A DNA stretch of 64,000 bases from Nocardioides speluncae (GCF_003121585.1 NZ_QEOO01000016.1:186001-250000); one strand, 5' to 3'; shown: positions 7,328 through 18,475, numbered from the stretch's first letter. Numbers and translations are program-made. Notes: generated by a model not told the origin, from the letters alone.

Positions 7328-8674
7328 TCATGGCTGTACGCCGAACGGGAGCGGCTCGCGGGTGACCAGGTACGTCGCCCAGTTGAGCTTGAGCACGGCA
7401 CCGGACTCGTCGCGGGTGACCCGCAGCAGCTCGCCGCGCTCGCGGCCGGCGACGGTGCGGTAGAGGTCCTCGCCCACCTTCTCGAACACCGACGACGGCT
7501 TGTGGTCCGGGAGCTTGGGCGAGCGGGCCTCGAGCCGGCCGTCGCGCACGGAGAACACGTGGGGCGAGCCCTCGGTGTACCAGGTGCCGAGCAGCTCGGC
7601 GTACTCCTCCGGCACCGTGGTGCCCGGCCGCCAGACCTCCTGCTCCTCGGGGTCGTGGTCGATGACGTGCTCGGCGAGCTCGATCGCGAAGGCAGCCGGG
7701 TCGGGTGCGGAGGTCGAGTTCATCAGCACCGCGCCACCGGTGCCGGACTCCCGATCGGTGAACAGCCCGCTGATCTGGCCGGGCATGCCGCCGGTGTGGC
7801 CGGCGTACACCCGGTGGCCGGAGCGGATCAGGAAGAAGCCGAGCCCCATCGCGCCCTGCCAGCGCTCGACGTCCATCACGATCTGCGGCTGGCACATCTC
7901 CTCCAGCGTGTCCGGGCTGAGGATCTCCGGGTCCGGGTCGGCGACGAAACCGGACCACGTCGCAAGGTCGGTCAGGGTGCTGGCCAGCGCCCCGCACGGC
8001 GCCGACGCCTTCAGGTCGAAGACCGGCTCGGTCACGGGCACGTCGGAGTACGGCGGCACGTAGTAGCACTGCGAGCGAGGGCCGTCGTCGAAGCCGACGG
8101 AGGTACGCCGCAGCTCCAGCGGGTCGAGCAGCCGTCTCTGCAGCGCCGCACTCCACTCCGTGCCGTCGAGGCGGGCGATGACCTCACCGAGGAGGTTGTA
8201 CATCAGGTTGGAGTAGTGCCACAGGTGGTGCGGCAGGTGCACCCGCTCGGCCTCGACGAGCCCGGCGAACAGCTCGGCCCGGTCGGGCATCACGAGCTTG
8301 TCCCAGATGTCGCCGACCGGCTCGCGCTGCATCCCGGAGCTGTGCGACAGCATCTGCCGAATCGTGATCCCGGGGTGGGTCACCTCGGGCAGGTGCTGGT
8401 CGAGCGTGTCGTCGAGGGTGAGCCGGCCCTCGTCGCGCAGCTGCATGATCATCACGGCGGTGAAGGTCTTGGTGTTCGACGCGATCAGGAACTGGTCGTC
8501 CGGGCCGGGCGCTCGGTCCGGCTCGGTCAGGTCGGCGCTGCCGATGCCGTCGTTCCAGATCAGCTTGCCGTGCCGGGCGACTCCGGCCGCGACGCCGGGC
8601 AGCCGGCCCTTGACCTGCTGGCCGATCGCAATCCGGCGCAGCGCTCGGGTGGTGGTGTCGAGGAGTTCAGTCAC
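7328..8674 (-). CDS. Serine hydrolase (class C beta-lactamase/esterase fold)
   Basis: A 448-residue protein of the beta-lactamase-related family. The nucleophile motif SxxK is SNTK (Ser66, Lys69), the second motif YxN is YSN (in LWHYSNLMYNLLG), and the third is HTG (YAGHTGGMPGQ). The C-terminal 100 residues form the small beta domain common in these esterases/peptidases. No signal peptide is seen, so it is probably cytoplasmic, and it may hydrolyse small esters or D-amino acid peptides. It lies 28 bases upstream of the crotonase gene in the same direction and may share its transcript. Confidence 0.87.
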   Translation of the reverse strand: MTELLDTTTRALRRIAIGQQVKGRLPGVAAGVARHGKLIWNDGIGSADLTEPDRAPGPDDQFLIASNTKTFTAVMIMQLRDEGRLTLDDTLDQHLPEVTHPGITIRQMLSHSSGMQREPVGDIWDKLVMPDRAELFAGLVEAERVHLPHHLWHYSNLMYNLLGEVIARLDGTEWSAALQRRLLDPLELRRTSVGFDDGPRSQCYYVPPYSDVPVTEPVFDLKASAPCGALASTLTDLATWSGFVADPDPEILSPDTLEEMCQPQIVMDVERWQGAMGLGFFLIRSGHRVYAGHTGGMPGQISGLFTDRESGTGGAVLMNSTSAPDPAAFAIELAEHVIDHDPEEQEVWRPGTTVPEEYAELLGTWYTEGSPHVFSVRDGRLEARSPKLPDHKPSSVFEKVGEDLYRTVAGRERGELLRVTRDESGAVLKLNWATYLVTREPLPFGVQP

Positions 8675-8709
8675 GGGCCGACCCTAGCCAGGGGTGGGAG
8701 ACTCGGAGG

Positions 8710-9267
8710 ATGGACGCCGTCCAGGCGGCCTTTGCCGCGGTACCGCGATCCGGGTTCCTCCCGGTGTTCGAGCGGTGGCGCGCCGACTACGACGGTCCGA
8801 TCTCGATCGGGCACGACCAGACCAACTCCCAGCCGCGGACGGTCCGCGACATGCTGTGGCTGCTCGACGTCCAGCCCGGCCAGCGGGTGCTCGACGTCGG
8901 CGCCGGATCCGGCTGGACGACGGCACTGCTCGCCCACCTGACCGGCCCGACCGGGCTGGTGCTCGGTGTGGAGCTGGAGCCGGAACTGGCCAAGTGGGGC
9001 GCCGAGAACGTGCGCCGGGCCGGGATGCCGTGGGCCTCGCTGACCCTCGCCCACCCCGGCCTGCTCGGCGCGCCGGACCACGCGCCGTACGACCGGATCC
9101 TGGTGTCCGCCGAGGCGCTGACCCTGCCCGAGCCGCTCGTCGAGCAGCTCGGCGACCCAGGCCGGCTGGTGATCCCGGTCGCGGGCGTGATGAAGCTCGT
9201 GGTCCGCGACGGCACCGACCTCGAGGTCACTGAGCACGGGTATTACCGCTTCGTCCCATTGCGGTAA
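8710..9267 (+). CDS. PCMT-like SAM-dependent methyltransferase
   Basis: A 185-residue protein of the protein-L-isoaspartate O-methyltransferase family. The SAM-binding motif I VLDVGAGSGWTTALLAHL lies near residues 60-77, followed by the acidic residue of motif II (GVELEPELA). The N-terminal part (VPRSGFLP, SIGHDQTNSQPRTV) matches the family's active-site loop. It is somewhat shorter than usual (about 200-230). Transcribed divergently from the serine hydrolase, 35 bases away. Confidence 0.8.
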   Translation: MDAVQAAFAAVPRSGFLPVFERWRADYDGPISIGHDQTNSQPRTVRDMLWLLDVQPGQRVLDVGAGSGWTTALLAHLTGPTGLVLGVELEPELAKWGAENVRRAGMPWASLTLAHPGLLGAPDHAPYDRILVSAEALTLPEPLVEQLGDPGRLVIPVAGVMKLVVRDGTDLEVTEHGYYRFVPLR

Positions 9268-9276
9268 CGGCATTGC

Positions 9277-9379
9277 CGCTGGTTGAGGAGGTTGCTCTAG
9301 CAACCGTCTCGAAACCAAGGCAACGGTCGGCTGTCCCTTGGTTTCGAGACGGTCGCTGCGCGACCTCCTCAACCAGCGG
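9277..9379. repeat. Nested palindromic repeat between convergent genes
   Basis: A half-element (CCGCTGGTTGAGGAGGT, a small GC-rich hairpin, then ACCGTCTCGAAACCAAGG) at 9277-9320 is followed by its reverse complement at 9335-9379. The whole unit forms a long stem, and each half is itself partly palindromic. A single half-copy of the same element lies inside the biotin carboxylase gene at 11583. Position between convergent genes suggests it also stops transcription. Confidence 0.85.
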
Positions 9380-9384
9380 GACCA

Positions 9385-10560
9385 TCAGTAGGACTTGGGC
9401 AGGCCGAGGGAGAAGGTCGAGATGAAGTTCAGGACCATCTCCCTGCTGACCGGCGCGATCCGACCGACGCGGACGGCGACCAGGAGCGCGGCGACGCCGT
9501 ACTCCCGGGTGATGCCGTTGCCGCCGTGCACCTGGACGACGCGGTCCACGACGTTGCAGGCGGCCTCGGCGGCGGCGTACTTGGCCATGTTGGCGGCCTC
9601 GCCCGCGGCCATGTCGTCGCCTGCCTCGTAGAGCGCGGCGGCCTTCTGGGTCATCAGCCGGGCCAGCTCGATCTCGATCTTGGACTCGGCGAGCGGAAAG
9701 GACACGCCCTGGTGCGCGCCGATCGGTACGCCGAAGACCTCGCGCTCCTTGGAGTAGGCGACGCCCTTTTCCAGCGCGTACCGGGCGATGCCGGTGGAGA
9801 ACGATGCGGCCATGATCCGCTCCGGGTTGAGGCCGGCGAACAGCTGCAGCAGGCCTGCGTCTTCGTCGCCGACCAGCGCGTCCGCGGGCAGCCGGACGTC
9901 GTCGAGGAAGACCGCGAACTGCTTCTCCGGCGAGACGATCTCCATGTCGATCGGGTTGGCCTCGAGCCCGGGAGCGTCGGTCGGCACGACGAACAGGCAG
10001 GGCTTCAGCTTGCCTGGCCCTCCCGATTTGCGCCGTGCGTCCTCGGTGACGGCCACGATCAGCACGTTGGCCGCCTCGTCGATGCCGGAGATGAAGACCT
10101 TGCGGCCGGTCAGCAGCCACTCGTCACCGTCGCGGCGCGCGGTGGTGGTGATCTTGTGGGAGTTGGAGCCGGCGTCCGGCTCGGTGATTGCGAACGCCAT
10201 CGTCTCGGTGCCGTCGGCGATGCCGGGCAGCCAGCGCCGCTTCTGCTCCTCGGTCCCGAACCGGGCAATCACGCTGCCGCAGATCGCCGGTGAGACCACC
10301 ATCATCAGCAGCGGACAGCCCTGCGCGGCCAGCTCCTCACAGACAGCCGCCACGTCGCCGACGCCGCCCCCACCGCCGCCGTACTCCTCGGGGATGTTGA
10401 CGCCCATGTAGCCCTGCTTGCCGATGGCCAGCCACAGCTCGGTGGTCTTCTCGCCGCTGCGGGCCTGCTTCTCGAAGTACGACGGACCGTACGTCGCCGC
10501 CAGCTTGGCCACCTGCTTGCGGAGCTCCTGACGCTCCTCCGACTCGCTGAACCCGCTCAT
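9385..10560 (-). CDS. Acyl-CoA dehydrogenase
   Basis: A 391-residue FAD-dependent acyl-CoA dehydrogenase. The helical N-terminal domain (about 1-115), the central beta domain with the FAD/substrate signature AFAITEPDAGSNSHKI (about 122-137) and VFISGIDEA, and the C-terminal helical domain with QVHGGNGITREYG are all present. It catalyses alpha,beta-dehydrogenation of an acyl-CoA, passing electrons to ETF. Last gene of the operon; its start overlaps the biotin carboxylase stop by four bases. The substrate is unknown, but the operon suggests a branched or terpenoid acyl-CoA. Confidence 0.9.
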   Translation of the reverse strand: MSGFSESEERQELRKQVAKLAATYGPSYFEKQARSGEKTTELWLAIGKQGYMGVNIPEEYGGGGGGVGDVAAVCEELAAQGCPLLMMVVSPAICGSVIARFGTEEQKRRWLPGIADGTETMAFAITEPDAGSNSHKITTTARRDGDEWLLTGRKVFISGIDEAANVLIVAVTEDARRKSGGPGKLKPCLFVVPTDAPGLEANPIDMEIVSPEKQFAVFLDDVRLPADALVGDEDAGLLQLFAGLNPERIMAASFSTGIARYALEKGVAYSKEREVFGVPIGAHQGVSFPLAESKIEIELARLMTQKAAALYEAGDDMAAGEAANMAKYAAAEAACNVVDRVVQVHGGNGITREYGVAALLVAVRVGRIAPVSREMVLNFISTFSLGLPKSY

Positions 10561-12563
10561 CCTTGTTCCTCCACAGTTTCATCTTGGGAGACCACCGCGA
10601 GCACCGCTCCGGCAGACACCTGGTCTCCTGGCTTGACGTCGATCTCGGTCACCACGCCGTTGTGGGGAGCCGTCACTGAGTGCTGCATCTTCATGGCCTC
10701 GAGCACGAGCACCTGCTGTCCCGCCTCGACCCGGTCCCCGGGTGCCACCGCGACGGTGACGACGCTGCCCGGCATCGGCGCCAGCAGCGAGCCGCTCGCC
10801 ACCGCATCCGCCGGGTCGACGAACCGCGGCAGCTTGGTCAGCGCGACGTGGCCGAGCGGGGACTCCACGTCGATGGCCTCGTAGTCGACGTGGACGACGA
10901 ACCAGCGGCTCACACCGTCGCCGCCGAGCGTCACCGTGGTCGTCTCGTCGCCGTGCTCGACCCGCTCCACCACGACGCCGTCGAGGTCGGCGGAGCGGAA
11001 CTGGCGGCCGCCGTACCAGCGCACCTCAAGCTCCGTGTCGTCGTCGGTGACGAACGTCGTGAGCTGGGGCTGCGAGACGACGTTGCGCCAGCCGGCCGGG
11101 ATCCGGGAGTGGTGCAGCGAGGCGAGCCGCGCTCGTTCGGCGAGCGCGACCGCGGCTGCGAAGCCGCCAAGCGCCACCGTGTCGGCGTCGGGTCCGCCTC
11201 CGAGGGCTTCGAGACCGTCGAGATAGGTCGTGTGCATGTCGCCGGCCACCACGACCGGGTCGCGGAGCAGGCTGACGAGCAAGTCGCGGTTGGTGCGCAG
11301 GCCGTGGATCTCGGCCCGCTCCAGCGCACCGGCGAGCTGGCGCAGCGCCTGCTCGCGGGTCGGCGCCCAGGCGATCACCTTGGCGATCATCGCGTCGTAG
11401 AAGGTGCCGATCTCGTCGCCGGCGCGGACGCCGGAGTCGAGCCGGATGCCGTACGACGACGGGTTCTCGAACTCCGCCCGCACGCCCGGCACCTCGAACC
11501 GCCGCAGCCGCCCGCTCTGCGGCTGGTAGCCGGCAGCCGGATCCTCGGCGTACAACCGCACCTCAACCGCATGCCCGCGCCCCGCCGGTTGAGGAGGTCG
11601 TTCTGCGACCGTCTCGAAACCAAGGGGCGCGACCGGCGTTCCCTCGGCCGCGGCGAGCTGGAGTGCGACCAGGTCGGTACCGGTGACCAGCTCGGTGACG
11701 GGGTGCTCCACCTGGAGGCGGGTGTTCATCTCGAGGAAGAAGAAGCGGTCGCCGGACAGCAGGAACTCGACGGTGCCGGCGCCGACGTACGAGATCGCCT
11801 TGCCGGCCTGCCGGGCCGCTTCGTGCAGCGCCGCGCGGGTCTCCTCGCTGAGGCCGGGCGCGGGCGTCTCCTCGATCACCTTCTGGTGCCGCCGCTGCAC
11901 CGAGCAGTCCCGCTCGCCGAACACCTCGACGTTGCCGTCGCGGTCGCCGACCAGCTGCACCTCGACATGGCGGCCGTTCTCGACGTACGGCTCACAGAAC
12001 ACCGTCGGGTCGCCGAACGCGCTCGCGGCCTCCGCCGAGGCCAGCTCGACGGCACCGGCAACCTCGGCCAGCGTGCGTACGACGCGCATGCCGCGGCCGC
12101 CGCCACCCGACGACGCCTTCACCAGGATCGGCAGGTCGGCCTCGGTGACGTCGGCCGGCGCGAGCTCGGTCAGCACCGGCACACCAGCCGCCGCCATCAG
12201 TGCCTTGGCCTCGACCTTGGTGGCCATCTTCTCCATCGACTCCGGGTCGGGTCCGACCCAGGTCAGGCCGGCGTCGATGACCCCGCGCGCGAAGTCGGCG
12301 TTCTCGGATAGGAAGCCGTAACCCGGATGGATCGCGTCCGCGCCCGCCCGCTGCGCCGCCTCGATGACCAGCTCGCCGCGGAGATAAGTCTCGGCCGGCG
12401 TGTTGCCCGGGAGCCGGATCGCCAGGTCCGCCTCGCCGACGAACGGCATCCCCGCATCGGCGTCGGAGTGGATCGCGACCGTCGAAATGCCGAGGTCGCG
12501 GCAGGTCCGGAAGACCCGGCGCGCGATCTCGCCCCGGTTCGCGACAAGAAGTCTCGTAATCAC
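10557..12563 (-). CDS. Biotin-dependent acyl-CoA carboxylase alpha subunit
   Basis: A 668-residue subunit: biotin carboxylase domain (about 1-445, with ILVANRGEIA-type start, the SSGGGGRGMR ATP-grasp loop and EMNTRLQVEHPVTE), a linker, and a C-terminal biotin carboxyl carrier domain with EAMKMQHSV, whose Lys is biotinylated. It carboxylates biotin with ATP and bicarbonate for transfer by the beta subunit encoded just upstream, as in methylcrotonyl-, geranyl- or propionyl-CoA carboxylases. Residues about 313-327 (LGFETVAERPPQPAG) are encoded by a dispersed palindromic repeat inserted in frame and do not belong to the usual fold. Confidence 0.92.
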   Translation of the reverse strand: MITRLLVANRGEIARRVFRTCRDLGISTVAIHSDADAGMPFVGEADLAIRLPGNTPAETYLRGELVIEAAQRAGADAIHPGYGFLSENADFARGVIDAGLTWVGPDPESMEKMATKVEAKALMAAAGVPVLTELAPADVTEADLPILVKASSGGGGRGMRVVRTLAEVAGAVELASAEAASAFGDPTVFCEPYVENGRHVEVQLVGDRDGNVEVFGERDCSVQRRHQKVIEETPAPGLSEETRAALHEAARQAGKAISYVGAGTVEFLLSGDRFFFLEMNTRLQVEHPVTELVTGTDLVALQLAAAEGTPVAPLGFETVAERPPQPAGRGHAVEVRLYAEDPAAGYQPQSGRLRRFEVPGVRAEFENPSSYGIRLDSGVRAGDEIGTFYDAMIAKVIAWAPTREQALRQLAGALERAEIHGLRTNRDLLVSLLRDPVVVAGDMHTTYLDGLEALGGGPDADTVALGGFAAAVALAERARLASLHHSRIPAGWRNVVSQPQLTTFVTDDDTELEVRWYGGRQFRSADLDGVVVERVEHGDETTTVTLGGDGVSRWFVVHVDYEAIDVESPLGHVALTKLPRFVDPADAVASGSLLAPMPGSVVTVAVAPGDRVEAGQQVLVLEAMKMQHSVTAPHNGVVTEIDVKPGDQVSAGAVLAVVSQDETVEEQG
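11583..11626. repeat. Dispersed palindromic repeat inside the carboxylase gene
   Basis: One half-unit of the element at 9277-9379 (GGTTGAGGAGGTCG ... CGACCGTCTCGAAACCAAG) lies within the biotin carboxylase coding sequence. It keeps the frame and has no stop on the coding strand, adding about 15 residues in a surface-loop region before GHAVEVRLYAEDP. Confidence 0.88.
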
Positions 12564-12567
12564 GCGC

Positions 12568-14135
<1,568 letters not shown>

Positions 14136-14139
<4 letters not shown>

Positions 14140-15272
14140 CCGGCGTACCCCAACAGTCGTGCGGCCAGGTCGTTCAGCACCTCGGTCGCGCCTCCTCCGA
14201 TTCCCAGGATCCGGGCGTCGCGGTAGTGCCGCTCCACCTCGGACTCACGCATGTAGCCGGCGCCGCCGAACAGCTGCACCGCCTGGCTGACCACCCACTC
14301 GCACGCCTCGACCGCGGTGTTCTTGGCCAGGCAGGCCTCCGCGATCACGTTCTCTCCAGCGACGTGCCGGTCGACGACGTGGTGGGTGTAGATCCGGGCC
14401 GTCTCCACCTTCCGGTGCATCTCGACCAGCCGATGTCTGACCACCTGGCGCGAGGCCAGCGGCTTGCCGAAGGTGTCCCGCTCCTTGGTGTACGCCGCGG
14501 CGAGGGCCAGGCTGCGGGCGGCGATGCCGTAGGCGTGCACCGCGAGCGAGATCCGCTCGGCCACGAACTGCTCGGCGATCTGATAGAAGCCGCTGCCCTC
14601 CTCGCCGACCAGGTTGGCGACCGGCACCCGCACCTCGTCGAAAGCCAGCTCGGCGGTGTCGGAGCAGAGCCAGCCCATCTTCTTCAGGCCGCGAGTGACG
14701 GTGAAGCCCGGCGCGCCCTTCTCGACGACCAACAGCGATATCCCTGCGTGGCCGGGGCCGCCGGTGCGGACCGCGGTGGTCACGAAGTCGGCGCGGACGC
14801 CGCTGGTGATGAAGGTCTTGGCGCCGGTGACGATGTAGTGGTCGCCGTCGCGCACCGCGCGGGTGGTGATGCCGGCGACGTCCGAACCACCGCCCGGCTC
14901 GGTGACCGCGAGCGAGCCGATCTTTTCGCCAGCCAGGGTCGGCCGGACGAACCGCTCGATCAGGTCCGGGTTGCCGACCGTGGCCATATGCGGCAGCGCG
15001 ATGCCATGGGTAAACAGCCCTGCCAGCAGCCCGCTCGAGGCGCCCGCCTCCAGCATCGCCTCGGTTGCGGTGACGATGTCGGACAGGTCGCCGCCGGAGC
15101 CGCCGTACTCCTCCGGGAAGCCGATCCCGAGCAGGCCCTGCTTGGCCGCTGCGAGGTGGAGCTCCCGCGGGATCTCGCCGGCGTCCTCCCACTGGTCGAG
15201 GTTCGGCACGACCTCGCGGCGTACGAACTCCCGCGCCAGGTCGCCGATCGCCTGCCGGTCGGTCGCGGTCAT
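14136..15272 (-). CDS. Acyl-CoA dehydrogenase (citronellyl/isovaleryl-CoA type)
   Basis: A 378-residue acyl-CoA dehydrogenase with SLAVTEPGGGSDVAGITT, FITSG and the C-terminal VQLFGGAGYMRESEVERHYRDARIL block. The catalytic base is likely the Glu of GGGATEVLNDL. The 4-base overlaps on both sides place it in the operon between the AtuA-like protein and the carboxylase. By analogy with atu and liu operons it may form the alpha,beta-unsaturated acyl-CoA that the carboxylase then uses. Confidence 0.9.
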
Positions 15273-17002
15273 AGCAGCTCCTCACGGATGTGGACGAGAC
15301 GGGAACGGACCCACTCGCCGAGGCCCTTGGCCTGCGGGTCGAACCGGGTGGACGACGAGACGCCCTCCCCGAGCAGCCCACGGATCAGCACATTGACGCC
15401 GCCGAGGTTGGGCAGCGTGTAGACCTCGACCTCGAGGTCGGCCGCCTCCGGGATGAGCTCGCGGATCTTCTTCGGCGTGATCAGCTTGCTCAGCCAGGTG
15501 ACGCGGTCGGCGTACTTCTCCGAGCCGTCGTGCATGACCCACAGGCCGAGGTTGGCGTCGCCGCCCTTGTCGCCGGAGCGGGCGTGGACGAACCTGCCGA
15601 GCGGCACGTTGCGGGTGACCGAATCCTGCGGCGCCGGGTACGGCGAGACCCGGAGGCCCGTCCGGTCGGGGCCGTCCAGCCCCGGGCCGACCGATGGGTC
15701 GTCGATCGTGATCCGGGTGCCGTCGGCCAGCACCACCGTGTGGGTGACGGCGTCCCGGTCGACATAGGCCGGCCGGTAGACGCCGTACGGCGCGCCGCGG
15801 CCGGGCGGCGCGGTCATCGTGAAGCCCGGGTACGACGCGAGTGCAAGCTCGACCGCCGCCGACGAGAAGGCCTTGCCGACCGGCTCCGGCTTCAGGTCCC
15901 GCGCGATGCAGCGCAGGATCGTCGACGCCGCCTCCTCGGAGGCCGCGTCCGGGTGGGCGGTGTCGCTGCGGCTCCAGCTCAGCGAGGACGGCGCGTTGTC
16001 GCCGAGGCCCGCCTCGAACTGTGCCTGCACCCACTCGGCCTTCGCCTCGATGTCCAGCCCGGTCAGCACGAACTCGACCATGTTCCGGTGCCCGCCGAGC
16101 TCGTTGACGCAGACCTTGAGCTGCGGCGGCGGCGCCTCGCCGCGGATGCCGCTGACCCGAACCCGGTCCTCGCCGTCCTGCTCGAGCGAGATGGAGGTCA
16201 GGTCGGTGGTGACGTCGGGCCCGAGATAGCGGGCCGACTGGATCTCGTAGACCAGCTGCGCGGTGACCGTGTCGACGGTGACCGCGCCTCCGGTGCCGGC
16301 GTGCTTGGTGATCACGCAGCTGCCGTCAGCGGCGATCTCGGCGATCGGGAAGCCGAGCGGCTTAGCGCGACTCGCCGCCGGCAGGCTGCGGAAGCCGGAG
16401 AAGTTGCCGCCCGTCGCCTGCGCTCCGCACTCGATGATGTGGCCGGCGACGACGGCGCCGGCGACCTCGTCGTACTGCTCGGGCGTCCAGCCGAAGTGCG
16501 CGACGGCCGGGCCGACCACCACCGACGCGTCGGTGACCCGGCCGGTGACCACGATGTCGGCGCCCTCGGTGAGCGCCCGGGCGATGCCGAAGCCGCCGAG
16601 GTATGCGTTGACTGACAGCGCGTTGGGTGCCTCGAGCGCCGGGCTGCCGCGCAGGTCGTCGCCCTCGACGTGGGCGACGTTGGCGTCCAGACCGAGCGCC
16701 TTGGCGACCTCGCGCAGCTTGTCGGCGAGGCCGGCCGGGTTGAGGCCCCCGGCGTTGCTGACGATCTTCACGCCCCGCTCCATGGCCAGGCCGAGGCAGT
16801 CCTCCACCTGGGTGACGAAGGTCTTGGCGTAGCCGAGCGAGGCGTCCCGATAAGTGTCGCGGGCGAGGATCAGCATGGTCAGCTCGGCGAGATAGTCGCC
16901 GGTGACCACGTCCAGGTCGCCGCCCTCCAGCTGCTCGCGCATCGCCGACAGCCGGTCGCCGTAGAAGCCGGAGCAGTTCGCGATCTTGATCGGGTCAGGC
17001 AC
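15269..17002 (-). CDS. AtuA-like protein (DUF1446 plus ferredoxin-fold domain)
   Basis: A 577-residue two-domain protein. Residues about 1-450 are the DUF1446 domain named after AtuA of acyclic terpene utilisation (IANCSGFYGDRLSAM, GLNPAGLADKLREV, DIVVTGRVTDASVVVGP). Residues about 470-577 are the small AtuA-like ferredoxin-fold domain (VHARSGDKGGDANLGLWV). AtuA is needed for citronellol/geraniol breakdown in Pseudomonas, but its reaction is not settled. GTG 17002 gives the expected start VPDPIKIANCSG; a longer frame from 17023 is less likely. Overlaps both neighbours. Confidence 0.87.
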   Translation of the reverse strand: MPDPIKIANCSGFYGDRLSAMREQLEGGDLDVVTGDYLAELTMLILARDTYRDASLGYAKTFVTQVEDCLGLAMERGVKIVSNAGGLNPAGLADKLREVAKALGLDANVAHVEGDDLRGSPALEAPNALSVNAYLGGFGIARALTEGADIVVTGRVTDASVVVGPAVAHFGWTPEQYDEVAGAVVAGHIIECGAQATGGNFSGFRSLPAASRAKPLGFPIAEIAADGSCVITKHAGTGGAVTVDTVTAQLVYEIQSARYLGPDVTTDLTSISLEQDGEDRVRVSGIRGEAPPPQLKVCVNELGGHRNMVEFVLTGLDIEAKAEWVQAQFEAGLGDNAPSSLSWSRSDTAHPDAASEEAASTILRCIARDLKPEPVGKAFSSAAVELALASYPGFTMTAPPGRGAPYGVYRPAYVDRDAVTHTVVLADGTRITIDDPSVGPGLDGPDRTGLRVSPYPAPQDSVTRNVPLGRFVHARSGDKGGDANLGLWVMHDGSEKYADRVTWLSKLITPKKIRELIPEAADLEVEVYTLPNLGGVNVLIRGLLGEGVSSSTRFDPQAKGLGEWVRSRLVHIREELL

Positions 17003-17789
17003 GGGTCGCCTCCCGGCCCGCACCCGACGGTCCGGCGAACGCCTGCGCGATGTCGAGCCACTGGTCGGCGTCGGGTCCGGTCGCCTTCAGGTCGAGGTCG
17101 TCGCGGTGCCGGCGCTGGGTGACCCGGAGACAGAAGTCGTACGCCGAGCCGGTCACCCGCTGTACCGCGTCCTCCGGCCCGTAGGTCCAGACCTCGCCGG
17201 ACGGCGCTGTCAGCTCGACCCGGAACTCCTCGGCAGGCGGCTCCAGCCCGTTGTTCTGGAAGGCGAAGTTCCGGGTCCGGACGCCGATGTGGACGACGTG
17301 CCGGATCCGGTCGGTCGGCTCGACGGTGACCCCGAGGCCGTCGTACACGTCGAGGCCGTGCGCCCAGGTCTCCATGAACCGGGCCGTCGCCATCGACACC
17401 GGGCTCATCGGCGGCCCGAACCAGGGCAGCTTCTGGCCGTCGGGTACGCCGCGGAGCGTCGCCGCCAGGTCGGCGCGCGAGCCGCGCCAGCGGGTGAGGA
17501 TCGCGGACCCAGTCATCGTGGCCCCCTCGCCGGCGGTGCGGTCGACGGCGTCGCCGACGCCGAGCTCGAACATCTCGGTGAGGAAGGCATCCCAGTCGGC
17601 CTTCGGCCCGGCCGCCTTGACCGCCGCCTCGTCGGTCCAGGCCAGATGGATGACCTGGTGGGCGATGGTCCAGCCCTCCGCCGGCGTGGGCTGCCGCCAC
17701 TGCTCGTCGGTGAGCGAGGCGACCGCCTCATCGAGCGCACCGCTCTCCGCGGCGAGGTCGGCAAGGACGGACTCGAGCAGGTCGTTCAC
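16995..17789 (-). CDS. TIGR03084-type metal-binding protein (DinB/MDMPI-like)
   Basis: A 264-residue protein. The N-terminal four-helix bundle (about 1-150) resembles the DinB/mycothiol-dependent maleylpyruvate isomerase fold, with likely metal-binding His in AEGWTIAHQVIHLAWTD and ETWAHGLDVYDGL. The C-terminal part matches the TIGR03084 family, often found with acyl-CoA catabolic genes in actinobacteria. Its reaction is unknown; a thiol-dependent isomerase or transferase is possible. Sits between the regulator and the AtuA-like gene, overlapping both. Confidence 0.8.
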   Translation of the reverse strand: MNDLLESVLADLAAESGALDEAVASLTDEQWRQPTPAEGWTIAHQVIHLAWTDEAAVKAAGPKADWDAFLTEMFELGVGDAVDRTAGEGATMTGSAILTRWRGSRADLAATLRGVPDGQKLPWFGPPMSPVSMATARFMETWAHGLDVYDGLGVTVEPTDRIRHVVHIGVRTRNFAFQNNGLEPPAEEFRVELTAPSGEVWTYGPEDAVQRVTGSAYDFCLRVTQRRHRDDLDLKATGPDADQWLDIAQAFAGPSGAGREATRA

Positions 17790-18430
17790 GTGGTGGTCTC
17801 CTTCAGTGCCTGAGCTTCAGGGCGGCGGTCGAGGGTCTGGTCAAGCAGCACAGCCCACTGGTCGAGGATCCGGTCGCGGCGGGCGCGGTCGTCGGAGATG
17901 GTGTTGGCGAGGCCGAGCCCGCGGATCAGGTCGAGGGTCGCCTGGATCAGCTCGCGCACCCCCGGCTGTGACTCGTCGGCGCCCAGCACCGCCACCGTCC
18001 GGCGGTGGACGTCGCGGCCGATCCGCTGCTCCAGCGGCGCCACGCTGGCGCGGAGCGTGGGGTCGGTGCGCGCGGCCACCCAGAGCTCGAGCGCGGCGGC
18101 GAAGAGCGGGCCGGCGAACTGTTCGGCCAGCACGTCGAGGACGGCGCGGGTACGCCGGGCACCCGTCGGCAGCCCGGCCACCGCGTCCTTGAGCTCGGCG
18201 CCGCGCTGCTGCTGGAGGTGCTCGACGGCGGCGATGACCAGGGCGTTCTTGGTCGGGAAGTGGTGCAGCTGGGCGCCCCTGCTCACGCCCGCGCGCTGCG
18301 AGACCAGCGTGGTCGACGTACCGCTCCAGCCGCGTTCGACGAGCAGCTCGACCGTCGCGTCCAGCAGCCGCTGGCGCATCACGCGGGTGCGCTCCTCCTG
18401 CGGCACCCTCGGCAATCGGGCGGTCGTCAT
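17786..18430 (-). CDS. TetR-family regulator of the acyl-CoA operon
   Basis: A 214-residue repressor: helix-turn-helix at about 25-70 (ATVELLVERGWSGTSTTLVSQRAGVSRGAQLHHFPTKNALVIAA) and a helical ligand-binding C-terminus. ATG 18430 gives the usual short N-terminal arm; GTG 18457 is an alternative. First gene of a run of seven overlapping genes, so it probably represses its own operon and releases it when an acyl-CoA or terpenoid intermediate binds. Confidence 0.88.
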   Translation of the reverse strand: MTTARLPRVPQEERTRVMRQRLLDATVELLVERGWSGTSTTLVSQRAGVSRGAQLHHFPTKNALVIAAVEHLQQQRGAELKDAVAGLPTGARRTRAVLDVLAEQFAGPLFAAALELWVAARTDPTLRASVAPLEQRIGRDVHRRTVAVLGADESQPGVRELIQATLDLIRGLGLANTISDDRARRDRILDQWAVLLDQTLDRRPEAQALKETTT

Positions 18431-18461
18431 GCGCTCAATCTTGGTCTCCGTACACACAAAC

Positions 18462-18475
18462 AGTCAAGCCTGACT
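18462..18475. promoter_or_regulatory. Operator candidate upstream of tetR
   Basis: AGTCA-AGCC-TGACT is an inverted repeat with a four-base centre, 31 bases before the TetR start codon and next to a T-rich run. Its place fits self-regulation by the TetR protein. Confidence 0.4.
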
